Below are positions 1 to 5,167 of a DNA stretch of 5,817 nt, piece after piece (position 1 is the stretch's first letter; each line of letters begins with the position of its first letter). The translations under genes were made by a program, and so were the position numbers. The notes beneath the pieces are model-generated. The model did not search any database. It was not told the origin of the DNA and saw only the letters and a list, made by a program, of their open reading frames with translations. This DNA comes from Armatimonadota bacterium (GTDB lineage Bacteria > Actinomycetota > Acidimicrobiia > Spongiisociales > UBA5794): positions 1 through 5,817 of the forward strand of contig QQUL01000194.1 of NCBI GenBank assembly GCA_008501565.1, read 5' to 3'.

Positions 1-1
1 C

Positions 2-166
2 TTCTTTGTGTTTGGTGCACTGCACTTTGGCTCTCACCTCAAGACCTTCAACTCCTTCTCAACAGGATCAGCAATGGCCCAGGCCGTGGCGCTCGCAACC
101 TTTGTTCTGATCCCTGCGTCGGCGTTGGCTGGAATCTACTCAACTCGTAGAAAGGACATGCGATGA
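2..166 (+). CDS. C-terminal end of a small membrane protein (partial, 5' end outside window)
   Basis: The frame from base 2 is open to a TGA at 164-166 and gives 54 residues, starting FFVFGALHFG and ending STRRKDMR. A hydrophobic stretch at fragment residues about 26-47 (MAQAVALATFVLIPASALAGIY) looks like a membrane helix. It is followed by a basic tail, TRRKDMR, which suggests a cytoplasmic C-terminus by the positive-inside rule. The stop overlaps the ATG of the next gene (ATGA at 163-166), so the two are probably translationally coupled and in one operon with the SDR and the ECF41 sigma factor. I do not recognise the family from this fragment. Small DoxX-like or similar integral membrane proteins would fit but cannot be shown. 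Confidence 0.6.
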   Translation, partial: FFVFGALHFGSHLKTFNSFSTGSAMAQAVALATFVLIPASALAGIYSTRRKDMR

Positions 167-1074
167 AGATTCTCTTCACTGGGGCCACCGGAGTTCTCGG
201 TTCGGAAGCACTTCCGCGCCTTCTGGCGGAGGGCGACCACGTCACGGTGACAACCAGATCTGATGCCGACGCGGCGTTGGCGAACGAACAGGGAGCACGC
301 GCTCTGACCGTTGACTTGCTGGACCGAGCAGCAGTCTTCGACTCGGTACAGGGAGTGGACACCATCATTCATTTTGCTACTGCGATCCCCGCCCAGTCGG
401 CAATGACCAAACGGCAATCATGGGCGATGAATGACCGCCTGCGGTCTGAGGCAACGTCACATCTTGTCGATGCGGCCATCGCCTCGGGAGTCGAGAGATT
501 CGTCCAGCAGTCCGTCGCGTTCGCGTATGCCGATGGCGGTAGCCAATGGCTCGATGAGGGCTCACCCATTCGGCCGGTATGGGACGTTCTCGACTCGGCG
601 TTGGAAGCCGAGCGGCATGTGGATCGGTTCCGCGCGAGCGGTGGAATCGGCGTCGTCCTCAGACTGGCGAGGGTATACGGCCCCGGCCGTGCCTCCGCGG
701 ACTTCATTGAGTCCGTCGAAAACCGGAAGCTCCCCATTGTTGGGAATGGTCTGAACTTCGTTTCCAGCCTCCATACTCACGACGCTGGCTCGGCCGTTGT
801 GTCGGCCCTCACGGCTCCGGACGGTACATACAACGTCACAGACGACCAGCCGCAGTCTTCTCGCGTGATACTTGAAACGATCGCTGAGGAGCTCGGTGTT
901 CGCCACCCGAGACAGGTTCCAGCCTGGGTGAGCAACCTTGCGGTCGGAAGGGCAACACGTCTGCTGACGGTTTCCCACCGGGTGTCGAACGGTCTCTTCA
1001 AGGAAGCAACGGGATGGCGGCCCAAGTACAGTTCGGCCCTGGACGGCTGGGCGGAAATCGTCCGCAACCGCTGA
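163..1074 (+). CDS. NAD(P)-binding extended SDR family protein (epimerase/dehydratase-like), atypical active site
   Basis: This 303-residue protein has the extended short-chain dehydrogenase/reductase layout. The Rossmann dinucleotide loop TGATGVLG lies at residues 6-13, and an acidic residue, D51, follows beta-3 (ALTVDLLD). The catalytic-serine strand FVQQSVAFAY puts S117 in place. The RLARVYGPG turn is at 167-175, the substrate-side strand YNVTDDQP at 223-230, and a C-terminal GWRPKYS segment at 284-290. The usual YxxxK pair is missing: the helix that should carry it reads DVLDSALEAERHV (141-153), with V142 and A146 where Tyr and Lys are expected. It may therefore bind nucleotide without classical SDR catalysis. 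An AAAGGA ribosome site at 151-156 lies 6 bases before the ATG. The gene is coupled by ATGA to the upstream membrane protein and is followed after 12 bases by an ECF41 sigma factor. Epimerase-type SDRs are known neighbours of ECF41 genes. The substrate is unknown. Confidence 0.92.
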   Translation: MKILFTGATGVLGSEALPRLLAEGDHVTVTTRSDADAALANEQGARALTVDLLDRAAVFDSVQGVDTIIHFATAIPAQSAMTKRQSWAMNDRLRSEATSHLVDAAIASGVERFVQQSVAFAYADGGSQWLDEGSPIRPVWDVLDSALEAERHVDRFRASGGIGVVLRLARVYGPGRASADFIESVENRKLPIVGNGLNFVSSLHTHDAGSAVVSALTAPDGTYNVTDDQPQSSRVILETIAEELGVRHPRQVPAWVSNLAVGRATRLLTVSHRVSNGLFKEATGWRPKYSSALDGWAEIVRNR

Positions 1075-1086
1075 GGATCTGTTCCT

Positions 1087-1947
1087 GTGGACGCTGAGAT
1101 ATTCGAACGAAACCGGGGGCGGCTTGAGAGCATTGCCTATGGGATGCTTGGCAGCGTCATGGAGGCCGAGGACGTCGTGCAGGATGCGTATCTCAGATGG
1201 GCCGAGGTGGATGTCACTGAGATCGATTCGCCTCCTGCTTTCTTGACCACCGTAACGACACGCCTCGCCATTGATCGACTCAGATCGGCGCAGAGGCGGC
1301 GCGAGAAATACGTCGGTGCGTGGCTCCCTGAGCCGATCCTTTCCTCCTTTGAGCCCGACCCCGCCGATATCGCGGTCGATTCCATTTCGCTGTCAATGGC
1401 TGCGATGGCTGTCCTCGAACGTCTCAACCCAGTCGAGCGAGCGGTTCTGCTCTTGAGGGACGTCTTCGATCTCGACTATGCCGAAATCGCCAACATCGTC
1501 GACAAGAGCCCGGACAACGTGCGCCAAATAGCGAGACGCGCCCGCGGACGCGCTGGCGACCTCCAACGCGCGCCGGTGCAGACGGAAGTCGAATCGCAGC
1601 TGATCTCTCGATATCTCGAAGCCATCGGGCAGGGTGATCTCGAAGGACTCACCGAGATATTCGCCGAAGACGTGCTCCTCGTCTCAGACGGTGGCGGCAA
1701 GGCCAGAGCAGCAAGGCACCCGCTCCACGGAGCTCGTCGGGTGGCCCGCCATCTCATCGGGGTGTCGCCACAGGCACCCGAGGGAATGGAGGTTCGGATT
1801 GTGAGGGTCAATGGCGAACCGTCTGTGATGGGTGTGTTCAAGGGCCACGCCATCGGAATCGTTACATTCGAGGTGAGAGACGGCTTGATCACCGCCGTTC
1901 GTGCCAGTCTCAATCCGGATAAGCTCGCACACCTGTCCGACGTGTAG
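1087..1947 (+). CDS. sigJ: ECF41-group RNA polymerase sigma factor with fused SnoaL-like C-terminal domain (SigJ-like)
   Basis: This 286-residue cytoplasmic transcription initiation factor has sigma region 2 at about residues 5-75, including EAEDVVQDAYLRW (26-38) and the DNA-melting/-10 helix AFLTTVTTRLAIDRLRSAQR (51-70). Region 4 lies at about 105-160, with a helix-turn-helix YAEIANIVDKSPDNVRQIARRAR (131-153). A SnoaL-like (NTF2-fold) domain at about 170-286 replaces a separate anti-sigma factor. Three ECF41 hallmarks are present: WLPEP (79-83) in the linker, DGGGK (201-205) and NPDKL (276-280). In this family the C-terminal domain both supports and restrains activity and may sense a ligand. 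The start is GTG at 1087; GAGG at 1073-1076, overlapping the SDR stop, gives a 10-base spacing. The SDR gene just upstream is the likely regulated partner. I saw no convincing ECF41 target promoter (TGTCACA, then CGTC) in the window, so it would lie upstream. The sigJ symbol follows common naming of this group. Confidence 0.93.
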   Translation: MDAEIFERNRGRLESIAYGMLGSVMEAEDVVQDAYLRWAEVDVTEIDSPPAFLTTVTTRLAIDRLRSAQRRREKYVGAWLPEPILSSFEPDPADIAVDSISLSMAAMAVLERLNPVERAVLLLRDVFDLDYAEIANIVDKSPDNVRQIARRARGRAGDLQRAPVQTEVESQLISRYLEAIGQGDLEGLTEIFAEDVLLVSDGGGKARAARHPLHGARRVARHLIGVSPQAPEGMEVRIVRVNGEPSVMGVFKGHAIGIVTFEVRDGLITAVRASLNPDKLAHLSDV

Positions 1948-2047
1948 ATTGACACCATCCTGCCGAGAATCGACGCTCAGACCGCGTTCCAAGGGTCACC
2001 GGTGAGACCCTCGCCCAAGGCTCCCAGGCCCGCTGCCGTGCTGGGCA

Positions 2048-2076
2048 TTGTGAGAAGCAGCCGCTTGATATACGAT
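2048..2076 (+). promoter_or_regulatory. Putative housekeeping promoter for the 2083 gene (leaderless)
   Basis: TTGTGA at 2048-2053 (-35, 4 of 6 to TTGACA) and TACGAT at 2071-2076 (-10, 4 of 6 to TATAAT) are separated by exactly 17 bases. Six bases separate the -10 from the ATG at 2083, so transcription would begin on or next to the start codon. No Shine-Dalgarno-like stretch lies before that ATG, which fits a leaderless message. Inferred from sequence alone. Confidence 0.5.
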
Positions 2077-2082
2077 CCCCAC

Positions 2083-2538
2083 ATGAGAACTCTTGAGGAA
2101 ATCAACAGGGACCTTGGGTCAGTTCTGGATGCCATGATCGCTCTCGACGACGACGATTTTGCCAAGCGTTATGAACTTCTCAAGCGTCAGGACGAGTTGA
2201 GAGTTGAGGCCGGTCGCTTCCAGACCGATTTTGATGAGCAGCGCCCCACCCAAGATGTGATGGACGAGCTACGGAGCATGCGAAAGCAACGCGATGCGGA
2301 GGTCAAGAATCAGGCCGGGCGCAACATGATGTCTGGCCCGGGAGGGTCGGGTAGTGCTGCCGGGGCAGTCAGCGCAGAGATGGTGGAGCTGACGCTCAAG
2401 GCGAAAGCGGCAAGTCCGCTGGACGGGTTGAACACCAGGATCGCGGCACTTGAATCCATCCTCCTGGCGCGAGGAGTTGATCCTTCAAGCGCCGGTGCAC
2501 AAGCTCTCCGACATGGAGCAGAACCCGTCACCGACTGA
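2083..2538 (+). CDS. Hypothetical helical protein with Gly-rich linker
   Basis: The protein has 151 residues and no recognised family. It looks soluble, with no signal peptide or membrane segment. Residues about 3-55 form charged amphipathic helices (LEEINRDLGSVLDAMIALDD, then FAKRYELLKRQDELRVEAG) with coiled-coil character. A second charged helix (VMDELRSMRKQRDAEVKN) is at about 63-80. A flexible Gly/Ser/Ala linker, GPGGSGSAAGAVS, lies at about 88-100, followed by C-terminal helices (LDGLNTRIAALESILLARGV) at about 116-135. I chose ATG 2083 over the in-frame GTG at 2002 because a plausible promoter lies between them and ends 6 bases before 2083. The residues upstream (RPSPKAPRPAAVLG...) also look like translated non-coding DNA. 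It is separated from the sigJ stop by 135 bases and converges on the minus-strand gene ending at 2646. The helix-linker-helix shape would suit an oligomerising or adaptor protein, but no function can be assigned. Confidence 0.8.
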   Translation: MRTLEEINRDLGSVLDAMIALDDDDFAKRYELLKRQDELRVEAGRFQTDFDEQRPTQDVMDELRSMRKQRDAEVKNQAGRNMMSGPGGSGSAAGAVSAEMVELTLKAKAASPLDGLNTRIAALESILLARGVDPSSAGAQALRHGAEPVTD

Positions 2539-2645
2539 GATCAGACGGGCCAGATCCACCTCCTAAGTCCGTGGACCACCGGTTTAGCGTGTGCACCTCT
2601 CAATGCGTCCTGGTGGCCACGATCGGCCCCGGCAGCATTCTCGCG

Positions 2646-3350
2646 CTACGGACGGTTGGCTCCCGACTGGTTGATCAGCGTGACTCGTTTCTCCAATTCG
2701 AGGAGACTACGGACGGCTTCGGCAAGGCCGGCATCAGCGATGGCAAGTTTGTCTTGCATCTCTTGTGCGGCTTCCGGGGGTGCTGTTTCAAGTGCAGATG
2801 TGAGGGTCGCGATCTCGGATTCGAACGCAGCAACGGTCTGCTTCGCCTCCCGGATCGCAGATTCCATCCACTCGTCAGTGATGGCACTTCCGAAGAACTC
2901 GACCTCACCTACGGAGAGTTCGAGGAACGGTGGGGCGTCGTCCACGGCTTCGGCAGGCCAGACGGAGGCGACTCGGATCACGAGGGGACCGTCGTGGAGT
3001 GCGTTGATGGAGACGGTGAACGGCGCCGCGGTATCGGGAGCGGTCGCCTTCAAGCGCATCGTGCCGTGCTCAGTGTGATACTCGACGTCGAACTCCTTCA
3101 CGCGGGCGTTCCGTTTGAAGCTTCTCGGGTCCCTTGGGTTGTCGTAGTTGTGAATCACGATCGTGTCGAGGAAGACAGGTTCACCAAGGTCGAAGGTCAG
3201 GACGGCACCTGCTCCACTGAGGCTGGCATCGTTCCATGGCATGGCCGGGTCACCATCGATGAGGTTCGCGGCCGCGAAACCGGGCGACAGCTCCGACGAT
3301 GCGGTAACCCCGTCGACAGCGAGCTTGCGAACTGCGTCAGCAGACTGAAT
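2646..3350 (-). CDS. Discoidin-like domain plus coiled coil: C-terminal part of a frameshifted membrane protein
   Basis: On the minus strand this frame encodes a discoidin-like (F5/8 type C-like, galactose-binding fold) domain. It begins VTASSELSPGFAAANLIDGD (about 3313-3254), continues MPWNDASLSGAGAVLTFDLG and FLDTIVIHNYDNPRD, and runs to about VGEVEFFGSA. The NLIDGDPAMPWN start, the FDLG strand and the LDTIVI strand are typical of the fold, which in known members often binds glycans. The last 75 or so residues (EWMESAIREAKQTVAAFESE to ELEKRVTLIN) form a long coiled coil, then TAG at 2646-2648. The first ATG in frame is at 3242, inside the domain, and I found no ATG, GTG or TTG between it and 3470. 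This is therefore not a separate gene but the continuation of the protein starting at 3637, joined across a frameshift at about 3350. The intact product would be about 330 residues with this part outside the membrane. It converges on the hypothetical gene ending at 2538. Confidence 0.75.
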   Translation of the reverse strand: MQSADAVRKLAVDGVTASSELSPGFAAANLIDGDPAMPWNDASLSGAGAVLTFDLGEPVFLDTIVIHNYDNPRDPRSFKRNARVKEFDVEYHTEHGTMRLKATAPDTAAPFTVSINALHDGPLVIRVASVWPAEAVDDAPPFLELSVGEVEFFGSAITDEWMESAIREAKQTVAAFESEIATLTSALETAPPEAAQEMQDKLAIADAGLAEAVRSLLELEKRVTLINQSGANRP

Positions 3351-3637
3351 GGCGGATGCGGTTGTGGCGGAGTGATCTCGTCGGTCACGGGAGATACCTG
3401 TCCATTCACCGAACCGTCCGACAGGTCGTTGAACGCCTGGCCGGATTTCCCACTGGATACCAGAGCCGTCCCACCAACAAGCAGGATTGTGGCGGCGAAG
3501 GCCGCCAACACCAAGGTCGCGCGACCAGAGGTCGGTCTTGACGCGGCGGCGTCATGCCAGTCTCGATCCGCCAATGTGGCGGACGCGTCGCGGATTTCGG
3601 CCGCGGAACGTTCGAGCAGAGTGTCGATATTGCTCAT
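3197..3637 (-). CDS. Anti-sigma-like one-pass membrane protein, N-terminal part before a frameshift
   Basis: The ATG at 3637 overlaps the stop of the sigma factor gene (ATGA at 3637-3634) and has a GAGGAG ribosome site at 3648-3643, 5 bases away. Residues 1-38 (MSNIDTLLERSAAEIRDASA...) form a short cytoplasmic segment. No HxxxCxxC zinc anti-sigma motif is present. Residues about 39-61 (RATLVLAAFAATILLVGGTA and on) are a clear membrane helix. A Ser/Asp/Pro-rich linker follows to about residue 97 (SPVTDEITPPQPHPP). After that the frame becomes Ser/Arg-rich with no domain character and stops at 3197, while the other frame reads through a discoidin domain. I infer that the native protein is N-terminus, membrane helix, linker, discoidin and coiled coil, and that it controls the coupled sigma factor. 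The anti-sigma role rests on gene order and topology, not on a recognised domain. The segment 3197-3350 in this frame is probably not native protein. Confidence 0.7.
   Translation of the reverse strand: MSNIDTLLERSAAEIRDASATLADRDWHDAAASRPTSGRATLVLAAFAATILLVGGTALVSSGKSGQAFNDLSDGSVNGQVSPVTDEITPPQPHPPFSLLTQFASSLSTGLPHRRSCRPVSRPRTSSMVTRPCHGTMPASVEQVPS
3340..3375 (-). other. Inferred frameshift site joining the anti-sigma-like and discoidin frames
   Basis: The two minus-strand frames overlap and differ by one base. Native-looking sequence ends in one frame at about ...TDEITPPQPHPP and resumes in the other at about IQSADAVRKLAVDGV. Joining them needs one extra base, or a -1 ribosomal shift. The local minus-strand sequence (CCGCCACAACCGCATCC, then GCCATTCAG) has no homopolymer longer than 2 and no X-XXY-YYZ slippery heptamer. 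A programmed shift is therefore not supported. A real one-base deletion or a sequence error is more likely. Confidence 0.65.
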
Positions 3638-4191
3638 GATGTCTCCTCGGACCCCAATCGATGCGCCAATGTCGATTTGGCACGTCGCAGGTGGGTATTG
3701 ACGGTGTCTTTCGAGCAGCCGAGAACGTCGCCGATCTCCTCAAACGTCAGCTGGTCAATGAAGCGAAGAGCGACAACTTGGCGCTGTCTTCGTGGAAGTT
3801 TCCGAACCGCGTCCCATACATGTTCGGTCTCGGCCGAGACAGTAGGAAAGTCGGCATGACTCGGTTCGCTGCGCAGGCGGGCCTGTGCTCGGATACCGCT
3901 CATCCGTCGCCGGACCACTCCAACCGACTTGTTGATGACCACACGCCTCACCCACGTTGCGGGGTTGTCGAGGCGGCCAACCCGGTCCCAATCGTGAAAG
4001 GCAGCCGCTAGCGCTTCTTGGGCGACGTCCTCAGCAACGGCCCAACCCTTCGACGTTGCGTAGGCCAGTGAGACCATCGAACGGAATTCCCGCTTGTAGA
4101 AGGTGTCGAACGACTCGGAAACACGGATCACAGGCGAGCCGGTGACGGCATCTTGCGGTACGGGCGCGATCGAGTCAACAAGCTCTTTCAT
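3634..4191 (-). CDS. ECF-type sigma-70 family RNA polymerase sigma factor (SigE-like)
   Basis: This protein of 185 residues from ATG 4191 has the two-domain ECF layout. Region 2 is at about residues 29-96: FDTFYKREFRSMVSLAY, then AEDVAQEALAAAFHDWDRV and the -10-contacting helix NPATWVRRVVINKSVGVVRRR. Region 4 is at about 125-178: VWDAVRKLPRRQRQVVALRF, with the helix-turn-helix TFEEIGDVLGCSKDTVNTHLRRAKSTL. The linker between them is about 28 residues. The protein directs core RNA polymerase to a regulon not visible here. An in-frame GTG at 4200 would add 3 residues, but it lies directly against the proposed -10 element, so I prefer ATG 4191, perhaps leaderless. The TGA overlaps the ATG of the membrane protein downstream (ATGA), the usual coupling of an ECF sigma gene with its regulator. 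It is unrelated in detail to the ECF41 factor at 1087-1947: it has no C-terminal SnoaL domain and no WLPEP or DGGGK motifs. Confidence 0.93.
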   Translation of the reverse strand: MKELVDSIAPVPQDAVTGSPVIRVSESFDTFYKREFRSMVSLAYATSKGWAVAEDVAQEALAAAFHDWDRVGRLDNPATWVRRVVINKSVGVVRRRMSGIRAQARLRSEPSHADFPTVSAETEHVWDAVRKLPRRQRQVVALRFIDQLTFEEIGDVLGCSKDTVNTHLRRAKSTLAHRLGSEETS

Positions 4192-4200
4192 ACTCAACAC

Positions 4201-4227
4201 TCGTTCGAGGACACCCGAAGTGTTACA
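4201..4227 (-). promoter_or_regulatory. Putative ECF-type, possibly autoregulated, promoter of the sigma/anti-sigma unit
   Basis: On the minus strand TGTAACA (4227-4221) is followed after 13 bases by CGAACGA (4207-4201), with the ATG at 4191. An 'AAC' -35 and a 'CGA/CGT' -10 are typical of ECF promoters. The region also holds GTGT at 4228, 4214 and 4200 (reading down), a 14-base period, and the palindrome GTGTTACAC at 4220-4228. Which factor reads it is inference; autoregulation by the ECF factor it precedes is the simplest reading. Confidence 0.4.
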
Positions 4228-4315
4228 CGTCTTTCCCGCAACCTCGATACGACATGTCCGTCACCGCGCCATGGCCCGTCGGAGAGTGGCATTTAGAGGC
4301 CGCCCCCCGACCACC

Positions 4316-4344
4316 GGGAGCTCCTTGCGTACAAGGGAGCTCCC
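4316..4344. repeat. Strong hairpin / twin GGGAGCTCC palindromes in divergent intergenic region
   Basis: GGGAGCTCC at 4316-4324 pairs perfectly with GGGAGCTCC at 4336-4344 (9 bp). After one bulged G (4335), TTG at 4325-4327 pairs with CAA at 4332-4334, leaving a 4-base loop, CGTA. Only TTT then C follows on the + strand, so a classical terminator is weak, and both flanking genes point away from it. Because each arm is itself palindromic (GGAGCTCC), the two could instead be operator sites 20 bases apart. It lies 126 bases before the proposed TrhA start. Function is unknown. Confidence 0.6.
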
Positions 4345-4456
4345 TTTCATGAACGCCATACCTGTTCTATCCGAGGCGATACCAGGTGTTTGTCGCCGCC
4401 ATCGAGAACCGTCCCATCCGACTGAAATCCTGCAGCACACCGATCTCGCCTCTGGC

Positions 4457-4462
4457 TAGCCT
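4457..4462 (+). promoter_or_regulatory. Putative -10 element for the TrhA-like gene
   Basis: TAGCCT (TAnnnT form) ends 7 bases before GTG 4470, the spacing expected of a leaderless start. No good -35 is seen 16-18 bases upstream. GGTGG at 4465-4469 could alternatively act as a ribosome site but sits too close to the start to be convincing. Confidence 0.3.
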
Positions 4463-4469
4463 CGGTGGC

Positions 4470-5126
4470 GTGATCTCCCCGCAAGTATCGGCACCACCCA
4501 GGCCCTTGCTGCGCGGCTGGTTGCATACCATCACATTCCCGATAACCGTGATCGCAGGTGTGGTCCTGGTCGCCACGGCACCCACGACGTCAGCCAAGGT
4601 GAGTTCGGCGATCTTTGTCGCCACGGCAGCTCTCCTGTTCGGTGTGAGTGCACTCCTCCATCGCGGCCACTGGACGCCGCGTGTGGAAAGTGTTCTGCGC
4701 CGATTGGATCATGCCGACATCTATCTCATCATCGCCGGGACGTACACACCCATTGCGGTGCTTGCTCTTCCACCGAACCAGGCCAGGTTGATGCTCGCGA
4801 TTGTGTGGACCGGGGCCATCGCCGGTGTGTTCTTCAGGGTGTTCTGGATCACAGCACCACGCTGGCTTTCGACCACGATGTATGTCGTGACCGGCTGGGT
4901 CGCGATCCTGTTCGTGAACCCGCTCATTGACGGCGCGGGACTCGCCGCATTCATCCTCATCGTGGTCGGCGGTGTGCTCTACAGCGTCGGAGCCGTGATC
5001 TACGCCACCAAGCGACCCGACCTCGTCCCCGGAGTATTCGGGTTCCACGAGCTCTTTCACGCGCTCACCGTGGCGGCATTTGTCTGCCATTACATCGCCA
5101 TCTGGATTGTCGTCCACCAGCAGTAG
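4470..5126 (+). CDS. trhA: Hemolysin III / TrhA-type (PAQR superfamily) seven-helix membrane protein
   Basis: This 218-residue integral membrane protein has about seven hydrophobic helices (roughly residues 17-36, 46-63, 79-99, 106-126, 132-150, 155-178 and 190-214). The entry motif RGWLH is at 15-19. The family signature residues are in place: S60 and H64 in VSALLHR, D80 in LDHADIYLIIAGTYTPI (79-95), and H193 and H197 in HELFHALTVAAFVCHY, with H207 further on. In PAQR proteins these Ser, Asp and His residues form a metal site within the membrane. TrhA members are linked to membrane-fluidity homeostasis; the older name 'hemolysin III' should not be read as evidence of toxicity. An in-frame GTG at 4386 would add 28 residues, but that stretch lacks family features. 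The 4470 start gives the usual length, about 210-220 residues, and lies 7 bases after a -10-like element. The gene is probably monocistronic: the next gene, 41 bases on, seems to have its own start signal. Confidence 0.9.
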   Translation: MISPQVSAPPRPLLRGWLHTITFPITVIAGVVLVATAPTTSAKVSSAIFVATAALLFGVSALLHRGHWTPRVESVLRRLDHADIYLIIAGTYTPIAVLALPPNQARLMLAIVWTGAIAGVFFRVFWITAPRWLSTTMYVVTGWVAILFVNPLIDGAGLAAFILIVVGGVLYSVGAVIYATKRPDLVPGVFGFHELFHALTVAAFVCHYIAIWIVVHQQ

Positions 5127-5155
5127 CCATCGTCGCAGCGGCCGTCTGTGAGAGG

Positions 5156-5161
5156 TACCTT
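5156..5161 (+). promoter_or_regulatory. Putative -10 element for the small membrane protein gene
   Basis: TACCTT, preceded by GG, ends 6 bases before ATG 5168, again the leaderless spacing. No clear -35 was found. A GAGAGG at 5150-5155 could serve instead as a ribosome site, but 12 bases from the ATG is long. Either reading keeps the 5168 start. Confidence 0.3.
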
Positions 5162-5167
5162 CACGGG

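Noticed and set aside
1213..1219. TGTCACT resembling the ECF41 -35 element
   Set aside because: It lies inside the sigJ coding region and no CGTC follows at the right distance.
1993..2045. Terminator after sigJ (GGGTC/GACCC at 1993-2010; CCCAG/CTGGG at 2023-2045)
   Set aside because: The stems are only 5 bp with loops of 8 and 13 bases and no T-run, so they are too weak to annotate.
2002..2082. Upstream GTG start for the hypothetical protein
   Set aside because: The added residues look like translated non-coding DNA, and a plausible promoter with 17-base spacing lies inside this stretch.
2539..2645. Terminator in the gap between the convergent genes ending at 2538 and 2646
   Set aside because: Only very short palindromes (GTCCGTGGAC, GTGGCCAC) are present, with no stable stem or T-run. 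Nothing supportable was found in this gap.
3340..3375. Programmed -1 ribosomal frameshift
   Set aside because: No slippery heptamer is present and I saw no obvious downstream stem or pseudoknot. A simple base loss explains the pattern better.
2571..3701. Long + strand open frame of 376 codons
   Set aside because: It lies entirely antisense to the sigma-coupled membrane/discoidin gene. Its composition (Arg/Gly/Cys/Val runs, no domain pattern) is that of a shadow frame, and the minus-strand frames carry recognisable folds.
4386..4469. Upstream GTG start for the TrhA-like protein
   Set aside because: The 28 extra residues have no family features. Starting at 4470 gives normal length and start-signal spacing, but the longer form cannot be excluded.
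4590..5117. Minus-strand frame antisense to the TrhA-like gene
   Set aside because: It is rich in His, Asp, Glu and Arg with no fold pattern, and it mirrors the hydrophobic codons of a well-supported membrane protein.
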